DNA from: Intoshia linei
Lineage: Eukaryota > Orthonectida > Rhopaluridae
Direction of reading: 5' to 3'
DNA length: 64,000 nt
Assembly: GCA_001642005.1 (NCBI GenBank)
Contig: LWCA01000062.1
Coordinates: 1 to 64,000, forward strand
In this document: one piece after another, positions 46,320 through 57,962 of the stretch
Numbering within the stretch: the first letter of the stretch is position 1
Layout: each line of letters begins with the position of its first letter
The notes under the pieces: model-generated
Told to the model about the DNA's origin: nothing
The model's database searches: none
The model's input: only the letters and a program-made list of their open reading frames with translations
Translations under genes and position numbers: made by a program

Positions 46320-47180
46320 TGAACCATCATCTGATTTTCCATAATTGACCATAGATTTTCTACTTGGGGTATATCAGGAGAATAAGGAAACCAACCTAAT
46401 AATTTTATTGATTTAGCAGGAAACCTTTCCCTTGTTTTTTGATCACATGAAGTCTAGCATTATTTTGTTGATAGACAAAGCCAGGAACTATGTTACTTAG
46501 TTGAGTAAATACATCTTCAAATAAAATTTTTTTATAAGAATCGCTATTAACAGTATGGTTCAATTTCCTAATCATAACTTTCCTTGAAGATGTTAAACAA
46601 CCCCAAATCATTACGGATCCACCTCAAATTGATCTTTTCGTAATTTTGATGGTTTGCACGACATGAGATAATCACAATCATCTAAGGAAAATATAAATTC
46701 ATCCGAAAATACGATTTTATCGATATCAACCCTATTAAAAAAGGTTGCGTACAAAATTTAGGCGGCCATTCTTGTATACATCAGTCAATGTCAGTTTTTG
46801 CAATGAACGTCGATACTTCAAACCGCTATTATTAAGGGCCCGTAAAATAGTTACTCTTGAAGGACCACATCGCAGCACGGGCAGCAACGGATGTGGATGT
46901 AACAACCCTTCTAGATTTTTGTACCCCATCAGCAAACTTTTTAATTGCTTTTTAAATTATTTCTTGTTTTAAAGTTGTAATTCGCTTCGATTTAATTGAT
47001 TTTTATTCATTTGAAATGTTATAACTTGTTCTAAGGGAAACATTGCAGGTTTTTGGGATATTTACCTTTTCGATTTTATCCTTCAAATCTTTTTTTATTA
47101 ATTTTGTAACAAAATAATTAAAAACTTCAATTTCTACGACTTGTTTCAGATTTTTTTACCAATGAAAGATCTTGCCAAAT
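46320..47180 (-). pseudogene. Mariner/Tc1-type transposase, heavily decayed
   Basis: Scattered minus-strand frames carry recognisable pieces: RVTILRALNNSGLKYRRS then LTDVYKNGRLNFVRN (about 46860-46740), MIWGCLTSSRKVMIRKLNH (about 46611), and VYQQNNARLHVIKKQGKGF (about 46480). The second catalytic Asp, normally in QQDNA, is Asn. Several frameshifts and stops separate the pieces. It is much older than the Tc1 copy at 26723. Confidence 0.75.
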
Positions 47181-47235
47181 CGTTTAATATATAAAAAATT
47201 GAAAAACATAGCATGTAGTTTAGATTGGTTTATAT

Positions 47236-48030
47236 CAGTGATGGCAAAGTACGTGTTTGCGTGTAAAAAATACACACTTGAAAAAATATATAAGTTGACT
47301 TCAAATAAAAAATTCAAAGATTTATAGCCAATTTTTCAAATTGCGTGGGTCATCCTCTAGTTGGATTTCATTGCATTATACACCAAGAAGTACTAAGCTT
47401 TAAAACAGCTCTGAGTCACTTAAATATGGTTGTTATCACTGCAACCAAAATCATTAATTACATCCAAGCACGCGCCTTACACAAAAGAGAATTCACTTTG
47501 ATTTTAAAGGAAATAGAATCAAGTTGTAATGAACTGCTTATGTACAGCAATATCAAATGTTCAGTAAAGGTAAAGTTCTTGAGCGCTTTGTGGAATGCTT
47601 ATCAGAAATTAAAACATCTTTAAGATATAAAGATAATTTTTAATTAGATTATAACGATTGGATTGTTAGTGTTATGTTTTTTACTGACCTTTTATTGCAT
47701 TTAAATGAACTTAACCTTAAATTTCAAGGGTACGGGAAGACTTGTAATGTTTAGTATTATTATGGCATTTGACTGTAAACTATCAATATTCTATCGTGAT
47801 ATAGAAAATAAAGATTACAAATGTTTCCCTAAATTGAAAAAATTCATGATAGAATCAAATTTTTAAATATAAATAAATGTAAAAATTATTTTTTTAACTT
47901 ATTTTTAATCAAGTTGTTCGACTTAATTGATGGTTTGGATTGACCTAATATTTTTTAAATAAAAACAGAAAAAAATTTCTGAAAATAGTATTAAATTTAA
48001 CACACCTAGTTTTAGTTACTGCCATCACTG
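47236..48030. mobile_element. hAT element nested in the mariner, perfect 8-bp duplication
   Basis: The ends are CAGTGATGGCA and TGCCATCACTG, a perfect 11-bp inverted repeat. GTTTATAT flanks both sides (47228-47235 and 48031-48038). It is 795 bp and carries a transposase remnant, so it is a deletion derivative of an autonomous hAT. Confidence 0.9.
47345..47623 (+). pseudogene. hAT transposase fragment
   Basis: The frame reads VGFHCIIHQEVLSFKTALSH, then ATKIINYIQARALHKREF and LKEIESSCNELLMYSNIKCS. This matches the CHCIIHQ.AL...V.NFI.ar.L..R.F pattern of the hAT catalytic region, as in domesticated relatives such as ZBED5 and GTF2IRD2. The zinc finger, most of the catalytic domain and the C-terminal dimerisation region are gone. 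Confidence 0.75.
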
Positions 48031-48065
48031 GTTTATATCAATTTTAAAATTGCTGCGAGGGAGTA

Positions 48066-48651
48066 TACTATTAAGTAGCCGATAATAGATTAAAGATTGG
48101 AACCACTAGACTCAGAGTCTAACCTATCGTACTAGAGACCCCTCTTAGGTGGGGTCGACAACATTTTTCCAAATTGACCATTAAAAAAATTTATATTCGT
48201 TAATATCAACTATACATGTATTTTGTGTTAACTTTAAAATGTCTAACCAACAACATTAGTGAGGTGGTTAGGGCTTATATTTGGTCGTCATCGTTTGTGA
48301 AATTTTTTTTAAGTGCCTATTATTCATTAGCAGGTGTCTTCGAACTGGGTCGACTCTGGCTAAACTAACTGTATAAGTGTCATTGTTCCATGATTTATTA
48401 ATGGAATAAGTATTGTGAAATTTGTTAGTTTTAGATAAAATTCGTAAATATAATTAATATTGAGGCATTTATTCAATTTAGAGATAAAGAAGGTCTAACA
48501 GTTTTCCACTATTTTGTTCAAGACATGAAGGCAATGGTTTTCTCTATAATAGGACTACATTTCAAGATAAACCCTATATAGGAATATGTTTAAATATATT
48601 AAATTTTAATACAAAATTTTAAATTTTTTTGGAGATTATCGTTGATTTATT
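48066..48651. other. Intergenic with a dispersed repeat
   Basis: About 48170-48350 (ttttccaaattgaccattaaa...gtttgtgaaatttt) matches 36110-36260 in CWC27 intron 8. No gene is seen. Confidence 0.5.
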
Positions 48652-51203
48652 TCATTGTTCTCCATTTTGACTCGGATTCATATTTTGAACATCCAACGTT
48701 AGAACTTGAGATATAGGTGTTTGGTGCAGATGTGACAGATAGTTTGATTTTTTTTGGTATGCTGTTAGATTGCAAGACTGATCGATCTGAGCATATTCTT
48801 GATTTTTGTTGCCATACATCTGAGGTTGGTTTATAGGTTTGTAAATTTCTCTGTAAGATAATGATTGCGTTGTCGGATAATTTGACATCAGTCCTGTCGT
48901 CTCCATTGGATTCCTGGAAATCTTCTCGTACATTTGAGTGTTCGGGTGTTGTTCCAATAACCAATTTATCGATTCCACCGTTGTGCATGGGCTCTGCGGT
49001 ATTATCGAGTTCTCCATCTCTAGGTATGGAATGGCATATTCCTCGCTGATCATTGTTTTGTTCAGATTGTTGCGATTTTGCAACAAGTAATTTAGCCGTT
49101 GTGTCAAGTTTCTGTCTAAAAATGGAAATAAAAAGGCAAATAATTATTTAGGCAAAGCAATAATAAATTTTTTTTTACTACTCTAAAAAACACACAACTT
49201 GTACACAACTTGTACCTTTGACATTTTTTTCAAGTGTTTTGATAAGGTGTATAGTGGAATCAATAATATTGAGTTTGGTGTTGGGTTTGTTGACAATATC
49301 TTCAGATTTTTCAATCATCTCTTTGAGCGTCTGAAATGATTCATTCATATCTCGCACTCGCACACTAAAAAATTATTTTTGAACAAGGACAACCCAGTCG
49401 GTAACATTAGCTATAACGCACACCTCAAATGGAACCAGTGTCACCCTATCAAAAACAATGAGTTTAAACCCTATTTTAGCAAAGCAACTATTACAATTTT
49501 TATTGAAAGAAACCTAAGTTGACGGTTTTTATTTTGCAAGTTTACAATTACAGTAGCGGAACTCTGCAGTATCATGAGCTTTGTCATGTTCTGGCAATTG
49601 CCGCGAAAAGGGCAGATTATTTTTCCAAGTGTGTTATAGGCTTCGTTAATATCACGGACACGTAAACTATAATGTATATAATGTTCAGACGGGGCTGACT
49701 TACCGTTCTCTCTGGTTGTTAAGTTGTCTTCGTATAATTTCCTTCTTTGTCTTATTCTCTGGGGCGTTTAACTCAGTGTCTCTACAAATAATTACATTAA
49801 GACGTGTACATTAAATTACTTTTCTGTAGTATTTACATTGACAGGGTTAAATGGAATGAGTTTATTGTATTGGGCGTCAAAGGAATTATGAGCAAAATTG
49901 TCGTTTCCTGGAAATTTTTCTCTTCTGACGTAATGAGATTTTACTTCAAAGTTTTTGTATTCGTTTAGTTTTTCTTGATTTTCAATCACAATTTGAGAAT
50001 TATTAAATTGATTTATACTGTGTATATTTTGTTGTTCTGTCAGTAAACGTAACTGTTCAGAATTATGGATAATATTTTGAGCTCCTTTATTCAAAAAATC
50101 GCCATATACACTGGATTTTTGAGTATCGTCGTTCATAGGTTTTGATTCTTCAATCTAATTTCATTTGTTAGTTTTATTAAGTATTTGTTACGTTTTTTAA
50201 AGAGTTGCTTATCAAGTTTTCGCAGTTGGTTAATATTTTTTCGTTCCAATCTAAAAATTATTTTCAAAACAAACACAATCAACCTTCTATTTGATTGATG
50301 TCTTCATACATATCGGAGTCGATTTGTTTGTTTGGGTGTCCAGTATTATCATTATTAATCTACGTTTATATTTACATAACACTTTATTGTTTATTAAAGT
50401 AAGCTTAATTTAAAATTTCAAAGTAATCATTACAGTCTGCAATGCTTCGATTAAATTGCCCATGTATACCATACCCATTAAAACATGTTAACTGGCAGTC
50501 ATTGAATTAAAATCAAAAGCCCAGAAAACTACCAGCCTGAAGGTGACACAAAAAGACTGAGATTAGCCACTTATGTAATTCAATGGCTAAAAATGAATTA
50601 AAAGTTTTTTCATCTTAATAAAAATGAGAGCAATCTGGTATTGCCTATCAGTCAATTCTGACAAGGGTGCAATATAAAAACAAAAAATACACTGTCATTG
50701 GATATCTGATTATAGTCATTCGAAAATTCGGAATTTTGAATATCATAAAGGGATACAGAATTGTCAGTGTTTTTGCTGGCTAAAAGATAATTAGACTATA
50801 TTTGGAAGGAATACTTTGTGAAATGAGTTTATCGTTAGCCACAGCATATGTTCCCACAGAAAAATTCTGAGACTCGTTTGATGTGTAAACATTATAATTA
50901 ACAGCATCACATTTTATATCATAGTCACAATTGTAAAATGTCATATTTTTCTTTTTAATAGAATCATTAACGTCTGAAGTGGACTAAAAATTAAATTATA
51001 TACTATCATCTTACATCATCTCGTAAGTTTTCATTAGAATCTAAAAAATGAACATTTACTTTACTTTTTGGAGATGAAATGTCATATTCAGACTCTGCAC
51101 GAGAATCCTGAAATAATAAAAAATTAAACAAAAAAATTAATACTATTACACTAGATGACCACTCGTTTTCTCTTTTTGAAGTAAATTTTGTTTCAGAATC
51201 CAT
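48652..51203 (-). CDS. Daughterless/E-protein class I bHLH transcription factor
   Basis: E-proteins bind E-box DNA as homodimers or with tissue-specific bHLH partners. The start is ATG at 51203 (MDSETKFTSKRENEW). Upstream exons include 51150-51203, 51015-51107 and others to about 50153, rich in Ser, Asn and Asp. Exon 49820 to about 50153 precedes the basic region exon 49704-49781, which encodes KEIIRRQLNNQRER. The next exon exists in two versions, 49524-49666 and 49216-49364, listed separately. The C-terminal exon 48652-49115 begins DRNLTQRLNY, like the ERNLNPKAACL stretch after helix 2 of E-proteins. The RERxRVRDxNE block identifies the E-protein class rather than other bHLH groups. Activation motifs AD1/AD2 are not recognised. 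Some upstream exon boundaries (50160-50760) are unresolved. Confidence 0.85.
49216..49364 (-). other. Alternative bHLH exon B of the E-protein gene
   Basis: It starts in the same phase as exon A and reads VRVRDMNESFQTLKEMIEKS, then NTKLNIIDSTIHLIKTLEKN before a gtacaag donor. It is 149 nt, ends in phase 1 and joins in frame to the C-terminal exon at 49115. Exons A and B encode the same part of the domain but differ at most positions, so the duplication is old and both copies remain open. Confidence 0.8.
49524..49666 (-). other. Alternative bHLH exon A of the E-protein gene
   Basis: It completes the split codon of RER and reads LRVRDINEAYNTLGKIIC, then FRGNCQNMTKLMILQSSATV and IVNLQNKN, i.e. 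end of basic region, helix 1, loop and helix 2. With a gtcaac donor at 49523 it is 143 nt and ends in phase 1, matching exon B. A second possible donor (gtttct after 49514) ends in phase 2 and would allow direct joining to exon B instead. Confidence 0.7.
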
Positions 51204-51532
51204 AATTAAAATTTAGAAAACATAAGTATTGTAAAAAATTTAAATTAAATGTACGTAGAAAAATAAACTCTATTTGTAAACAAATTCATAATTAGTGTAA
51301 ACTAGGATATACTTCAAATTCTGTGTTGCATTTAATGTTTGTTTAGAATTACACGATTCAGACAAGGTTAATAATAGGTTCAATCAAATTATAAAACATA
51401 ACCAAACAAAACATGAATACATTGCTTTTGTTTGATTTTACCGCTGAATGAAATACTACGTGATGATTTTAAATTAAAATGTAAAATATTCATTTATTCA
51501 ACCAAAAAATAACAACTGACACATGACTTGTT
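51204..51532. other. Short intergenic region upstream of the E-protein gene
   Basis: AT-rich, no gene. It presumably includes the E-protein promoter and the 3' end of the next minus-strand gene. Confidence 0.35.
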
Positions 51533-52073
51533 TTATTCAACAGAAGAGTCGAAATGGTAAAAATTTTCTTGTCCAATTACTTCCCATATATATGAAAGAA
51601 AATAAGTTTCGGTTGCAGTTCTTTTCACGTAACATAATTTGGCATCCGGATATTTCTATTTTGAAATAAAAGTCAAAACTTTAATTAAATTAAGTATACA
51701 CTGCAGTATAGTCTAGTTTGACATTTGAATGTTATTTTAAAAAATTGTGATTTATATTTGTAAATGCTTTTAGTTTGTAACTCACTGAATAAATAATAAA
51801 AAAAAACAACATTTTCGAGTAATGACAAAACTGGTCGTTTACTTAATTATTCGTCTTATTCATTTTGAAGTATACCATTAAAATTGATGTATCAAAACTG
51901 TTCATTTGAAACTGTATTTGAGCTAAAATAAAATGATTTTAAAATATAAAAATATACCCAAAATATCTTCATAAGACAATTCTTCAATATTATCAATTTT
52001 ATTAAAAAAATAAGCAATTATCTTTAAAAATTGTAGATATGATAAAAAATTAAACCTTATCAATATTTTCCAT
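51533..52073 (-). CDS. Small unrecognised protein
   Basis: The exon chain starts at ATG 52073 with an 18-nt exon (MENIDK). The next exons encode IIAYFFNKIDNIEELSYEDI, QIQFQMNSFDTSILM and probably FCHYSKMLFFFIIYS. The final exon (about 51533-51655) encodes KYPDAKLCYVKRTATETYF then SYIWEVIGQENFYHFDSS, with the stop at 51533. The phases agree, with gtttaa, gtatat, gtatac and gtgagt donors. The product is about 105 residues with no domain I recognise. The last exon looks most convincingly coding. No function is proposed. Confidence 0.5.
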
Positions 52074-54581
52074 TATTATGTATATCGATTTACCATTCAA
52101 CAAGGTAAATAAAGAAACTCGTTGAATTACTGCATAAATCTAAATGTATATTTATAATTTTTTAAATGAAAATGAACAAGCTAATTACGGTTGACGAGTC
52201 AATGATTAAAAAAATTAACTACATCAGTGTCACAAGATTTTAAAAATACGGACAGGTGAAACTTTAAATAAAATGCTCAATGTGTATTACCAGAGCCGAT
52301 CCCTCCCAGCTCGAAACCACTGAAAATGAAACATACCCCTAAAAAAATTTTCAGACGAAGCATAGTGTCATATAAGCACAAGACACCTCTAAGGATTTTG
52401 ATTAGCATTTTAAATTTAGCACACAAAATAGCTGATATTGAAGAATATAATTTTTATACAGTATAACCCCGTGTTGGGGCACCTTTTTTGAAAAGTGTCC
52501 CAAAAAGCGGGGGTTCCCCAAAAACTAAGAATAATGATAATATTCTATTATGTATTAAATTAATTGAACGATTATAGTATTTAATCATAGTAAGAAAGTT
52601 GATAAGATAATAAAAAAATAAAGCGCCCAAAATCGATTATTTAAATAACTACCCATCTTAGAATTTTTTAAAGACCACATTTAATTACAGTTTTTTTGGA
52701 ACGTATATTAAGATAAATTTCAACCTCCCAATTTCACATCTTACGGGTCAAAAATCAATTGTCCTTCTTTTTGAAATCAAACGAGTTGGAGAATTTAAAA
52801 AAAGTATAACAATTGTCCCTTTTTTTGAAAATCTAACAAGTTATAGAATATAAAAAAATATATAAGTTGATACGGATTTTAAAATCATAAACATTATCAT
52901 AAATTTAAATTTAAAAAAATTATATCTTCAGAGCCAAAACCCCAAATTCTCCTTCCTTTTTTTTGAAAACAGACCTAAAATTTCAAAAAAATTCAATACG
53001 AATAAGTGACGATTTCACAATCAGAAAAGCATTTTAGTATTCGTATATTTTTTTCCGAAATATTTTATTAAAACAAAAAATGTGAAATAATTAACCGTCC
53101 AAAAATTAAAAAAAAAAAATTATTCTGATAGAGCTTATTCCAGTTTATATAAATAGAAAAGTTCAACCCGAGAAATCTACACATCCCCGGTGAAAAATAA
53201 TTTTTAATATATTATCAACCAATATTTCGATTAAAATAAAAATTGAAAATGTGTATTGAACGTCTACACATTTCCAATATAGAAATATGGGTGATAATCT
53301 ATATAATTCATTCCTTGAGAATTTTTTTCATGCCCTTCATTTTTTTTAAATTTTCAAAGTCATTACTATTCTATTTTGAAGTTAATAAAACCTTGTTTGT
53401 TTTAAATCTCACAAGTTTGCATAATTATCTTAACAATTACATTTAAAAGTCATTTAAAAATATTTAAATTCAAAATAATGGGTAATTCTTTGTGGTTTTA
53501 GCCGTGAAGATATAAGTTTTGGAAATTGAAATTTAAGTTGAATGATCATGATTTTAAAATACAAAGTATCATAGTTTACATTTTTTAAATTCCAGTAATT
53601 TTTTATTTAAAAAAGGGTACTAAGGTTTTCATCTGAGGTGAAAATGCAAGTTTCTGAGGTTAAAATTCACAGTAATGTTTATCATTTCAAAAATTTTCCA
53701 GAAACTTTGTTTTTTTATAACAGTAAGCTTCATACTTTCTTAAATAACAAACAGATATATTTTTAACTAAATCAATTTTATATAACAAAGGATTTGAATC
53801 AGAATATTAAAATATATGATATGCTATAGATAGTGATTGTTCTCGGTAAAAATACAGAGACAAATCCCAGGATTCCCCCAAAAAATGTCGAAAAAATTAA
53901 AAAATAAATAATATTCCAACATTTTAAGTGATAAAAATGTATCCTACCTAAAAAGTGTATATTGAGTGTATAATGTAATTAATTATTACTGTAATATGAA
54001 AATATTAACATTTTATTCAATAACTCACCATAAATTTCAAATATAAAACTAAAAGTTTTTTACAAAATTAGTTACGATAGTATGTACTTAAGTTTTAAAT
54101 AACGTTAAAATTTAAAATGATTCTAAATTGCAAAAGTGGTTTTCATCAATCCTTAAATTATGGTTTTACCAACCGTTAAGGAAAAAATTCACTTTTACCA
54201 AATATTATATGCGATTCTAAAATACGCTCTCTTTTCATATTGGGTATTGAATTAGATTTCTTTATGCAAAAATAAAATTCCATTTAATTTACAAAATTAT
54301 AATTTTTAAGACAAGTTTTTAGCTTAGATAAAATGTTATTACCTTTAGCCTTATTGAATGAAAACGTGTATATTTTATATATTGTATGGGTTACTGTGAA
54401 TTTATATAAATGTATAATTACGCAAGATTTATAAAAGATCACAATAAAAGGAAAAAATGTGAAACCGTTAATGATACAAAAAAGAATATTAATTAAGAAA
54501 AATAAGCTCCGTCATAACCGCCCCTGTACATATGCCATTTTTCATATCAATAAAAAATACAAAGAAATAACCCAATGAATA
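52074..54581. other. Repeat-bearing intergenic stretch
   Basis: About 52458 carries a Tigger-like end (cagtataaccccgtgttggg) cut off by the Helitron-like copy at 52640. About 54130-54200 matches a motif also inside the MITE at 44705. The open frame at 53243-53446 is part of repeat sequence. The C-terminal exons of dymeclin were looked for here and not found. Confidence 0.4.
52640..53260 (+). mobile_element. Helitron-like element, internal copy
   Basis: It matches the body of the 20153 copy from just inside the 5' end (taactacc.atcttagaatttttt) to the aaaattgaaaatgtgtattgaacg region. Both termini are missing. Confidence 0.5.
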
Positions 54582-56545
54582 TCATACCAGATTTGAATTC
54601 ATCAAAAAATGATTAAATAAAATATGATTAATAATTTCCAAAAGAGATTTTATTGTATCCTGTAAAGCAGAGGTTTCAATAGTTTTATCAACATTATTTT
54701 CAGTTTCATTAGGTAAATAGCAATTTTTCGTAATAATCTCCAACAAACTAAAAAGTATTGACAATTTTGGGATAAATTACTCTACAAGCTTTTGTGAGGT
54801 GAGTGGGCATATATTTACACAGTGCCGCGATAAATTTGAGACTATTGCAAGACAATTTGAATGATAATATAAATCCTAAAATATTAAATATTATTAGTAA
54901 TTAAAAATGGTAAATTATACCCTATTTTTGTCTAAATTGGTTTGAAGGAGACGAATAATAACTGTAATTAAAAAACTCCCAGTATTTGCGTTTCCTAAAT
55001 TATATTCCTTGTACCAACTCGAATCGTAATTATTCTAATAAACTATAATTATAATTTATAATTACGTTGTATTTAATTTAAATTTTAAATGAATAGTACA
55101 CTTTGGAAGCAGTATTTCGAAAAATCGTCATCTTGGCTGAAAATTAGTAAAATGGTTAAAATTAAATAAGTTTCCTTTGATGTACAATTTACATCAACGT
55201 AAAGTTGGTGTAAATAAGTATTGATTAAAACCATAAGTGATTGGATTTGGTTTTTACAGAAATAAGACACAAAACTTTCATTAGTAGATATCAAATTGCG
55301 TAATATAATCTTGGAAGATTGAGTATATGATAAATTAACGATAGTTTTAATGAATTCATCGAAATTGGTCGTGAAAGATTTTTTTACGCTAACGGCTAAA
55401 AGTAAATGATAATAAATAATAATAAAAATCACTTGGCTGTCCGGAATAACAAGCATTAAGAACTCGTTTAAAAGGATTTTTAAGAGTCAAGGTATTACAA
55501 AGCGTCAACAGTAAATGCAAACTAGTGTGCTGTATAATGCAACTTTGAGAGTAAAACGGATTTTTGGTGTTTTTAAATGTCACATAAGAAATAATACTTC
55601 CTATACAAGGTAAAATAGTATTAAATGGAAAAACATACCAAGCGTCGAAAAAACTTTCGATACCATAGATTGGTGTCCATCAAAAATATCGAAAGGAGAG
55701 GTAATTTGCTTCATAAAAATGTCCATAAGAGTTTTAACAAAAAGAGAAGAATAGAGGTTTGAAATGCTAACAATTATAATTAAAATCAACATTTCAACTA
55801 ACCAATTTTCTGAATAAATCATCTTTAACAATTTTCGATCAGAATTTAAGTGTTTATGATTGGCAAGAGACATTATGGATAGTAAAATTGATATAGACTC
55901 ATAAATAACCCGATAAGTTGCAGACCTGTTTTATTCAATTACAATTAATAACAAGCCCATACCTCAATTCTACATTCATGACGACTTTGATTATAGATTT
56001 AAAAAAAAGCTCCAACGTATTTTCTAAAAAATAATATATTATTTATCAATTTTTGTCAACGTTCAACGGTTTCAAGGATAATTTGATCATTGAGCTGACT
56101 GAAACAATGTTTAAATATATAACGAATAATAAACAGAGATGTGCTATAATTCATCATCAAAATATCACTAGAAATGTTCACATTAATATTGAATAAAATT
56201 TAAAGGGTACTTTTCATTGCTTGGGTAAGTAAATATAATTTTTGCTATCGAATTGAAGGATTTAACGAGAAAATTAAAATTATTTGTTGCACTGCAGTTT
56301 ATCAAAAATTCCTTTATGAATCCACACGCGGATTCTTCAAACACTTTTTCGTCGTTTCTAATAAATATTACTAGCAATATTTAATATACCTACTTTGATT
56401 TAAATAGTAATATCTTTCGGTTAAATAAATCTGTCCAAAATTTACTATTCTCATCTATTGATTCAAGTGATGCCATGTGTTTTAATTCATCATTTTGTAG
56501 TGGGAGCGAGAAATTTACTTCATTTAGACTTACAGTCTGACCCAT
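54582..56545 (-). CDS. DYM: Dymeclin-like protein, 3' end not found
   Basis: Dymeclin is a cytosolic Golgi-associated protein needed for Golgi organisation. The start MGQTVSLNEVNF at 56545 keeps the N-myristoylation-type MG start and continues LKHMASLESIDENSKFW, like LKKLSGTESISENDPFW of the family. Exons 56394-56545 and 56211-56357 are clear. Further exons run through about 55970-56160, 55601-55873, 55389-55583, 55085-55456 and 54600-54764. Matching blocks include MTFKNTKNPFYSQSC, then ILTILLIFSQDDDFSKYC (ILLILTEDDGF), and SALQDTIKSLLEIINHILFN (EEVIRMMLEIINSCL) ending MNSNLV at a gtatga donor. Helices rich in Leu and Ile fit its alpha-solenoid. The last about 100 residues expected are not found to the left. 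Internal exon ends are approximate. Confidence 0.75.
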
Positions 56546-57231
56546 TTCAATAATTTTTTAGTTATATAATTTATTTTAAATTGAAATAACTTTATTTTTA
56601 TTTTTTCGTTCGATTGGTAAATTTTTAATTGTTAGATTAAAACTTTGAAAAAAACGATAGCATGAAAAAAATGGAAACACAGAAATTAAAGTTGTCTCAA
56701 ACTTTGAAAATTGAAAGTTACATCTTAATTTAAACTTCATTCTGGATGAAATCAACACATCTTTTTCAATTTTTGAGTTGATCTAAAAATTAAAAAGTAG
56801 CCATAGTGGATTCATCTCCCAGAATACTAAACAGACTCTCTAATTGACGTCTCTCATGGGGTGACTGGTTCACCCAATGAATACAACACTTTTAGATGGT
56901 GATAAATGAATGAATGTAAATTTCTAGAATATTATAATAAAAAATATATCTATGCGACGAAATCTAAGCTTTGAAAATCTTAACTGTATCGTGTATTACA
57001 TCCATTATGTAACACTTATATCAGGTTTATACGAAATGTATTTCAAACTTTTCAAGTTATATGCAATGAATATCAGTATCCTAATTGGAATCAAAGACAT
57101 TTAAATTATGTGCGATTTTCGACACACAATAGATCACATATTAACGATTAATCGTATGCAACATTGACAATACTATCACATATCCTAGATACCATCAACA
57201 AAATTTGCCAATACAGGTAATTAATATTTTA
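56546..57231. other. Intergenic with weak minus-strand open frames
   Basis: A frame at 56576-56758 has no recognisable content and lacks a good start or donor. The segment at about 56845-56890 resembles part of the MITE at 44705 (ctcatggggtgact). No gene is called. Confidence 0.35.
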
Positions 57232-57747
57232 TTAAATTTTTGTACATTCTGTGACTTTTTCATCGCTTTCGCTAATGACATCTAATTGAGATACATTACC
57301 TAGGCCTATAAGAATAAATTACATGTAATTAAATTAATTAAAACCCAAGTTTGAACAATTTGAAGCTTTCCTATTTAAATGTGGTAGGTATTTGTCGTGT
57401 AAAGAAATTGAATTATGTTCACTGTCAGAATCATAAGACTTAGAGGTATATATTTTTGGTGTGGAGAGTTTTAATTTTTGAAATTCTTTCACATCAGATT
57501 TCCAAGTCAAATCCGACAAAACATTATTTGAAGACACACTTGATATAGAATGGTGTACAGCTCCAATCGCTTCACCAATATCTGACATGGAATTTGACCT
57601 GTAACGTGTCACATTCACATCCAGTAAATCTTTCCTATTGGGTGGTTCAAATTCTTCTATTGAATACCTACTAGATTGTCTGAGAGAGTTTGGAGAAACA
57701 GGGGTTGAGGCACATTTTGAATATAATTTATTAACGTCTAAATTCAT
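57232..57747 (-). CDS. Unrecognised Ser-rich protein
   Basis: Exons 57345-57747 and 57232-57305 with a 39-nt intron give 158 residues and consistent phase. The sequence starts MNLDVNKLYSKCASTP and is rich in Ser, Asn and Asp. It contains YRSNSMSDIGEAIGAV, which resembles a basophilic kinase or 14-3-3-type site (RSNSMS), and LTWKSDVKEFQKLKL. The end is acidic (VISESDEKVTECTKI). It is probably disordered and phosphorylated, which is inference. It lies head-to-head with the small RIIa-like gene, 215 bp apart. Confidence 0.6.
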
Positions 57748-57962
57748 TACTTCGAAATGCGTTGAAATGTTTAAAATCTAGTTAAATAGTTACATGGTAG
57801 TACGCAGTATGCTAAAATAATAAAAGTAGGACACTTATTTGTAATATTGCATGATGATAGGTTTTGGTTATCAAGTGTTATTTTCCAGATTAGTATTAGT
57901 TTTAGTCTTTTTTCGAAGAGTAATTTGGAATTAAATTATGTTTATTGATTAGACTGACAAAT
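57748..57962. promoter_or_regulatory. 215-bp divergent promoter region
   Basis: The spacer separates the start codons of the Ser-rich and RIIa-like genes. No specific motif is seen. Confidence 0.35.

Larger units (their letters stand above)
45931..48065. mobile_element. Mariner/Tc1-type element with a nested hAT element
   Basis: The left end is TACTCCCTCGCAGGAATTTT and the right end its complement with one change (AATTGCTGCGAGGGAGTA). TA lies on both sides (45929-45930 and 48066-48067). It is 2135 bp including a 795-bp hAT insertion, so about 1.33 kb originally, normal for the superfamily. Confidence 0.82.

Noticed and set aside
48861-49049. Plus-strand open frame opposite the E-protein C-terminal exon
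   Set aside because: It is a shadow of the minus-strand coding exon, which has splice-phase and homology support.
56576-56830. Minus-strand frame (ISSRMKFKLRCNFQF) upstream of dymeclin
   Set aside because: There is no proper start or GT donor to link it, and no family match.
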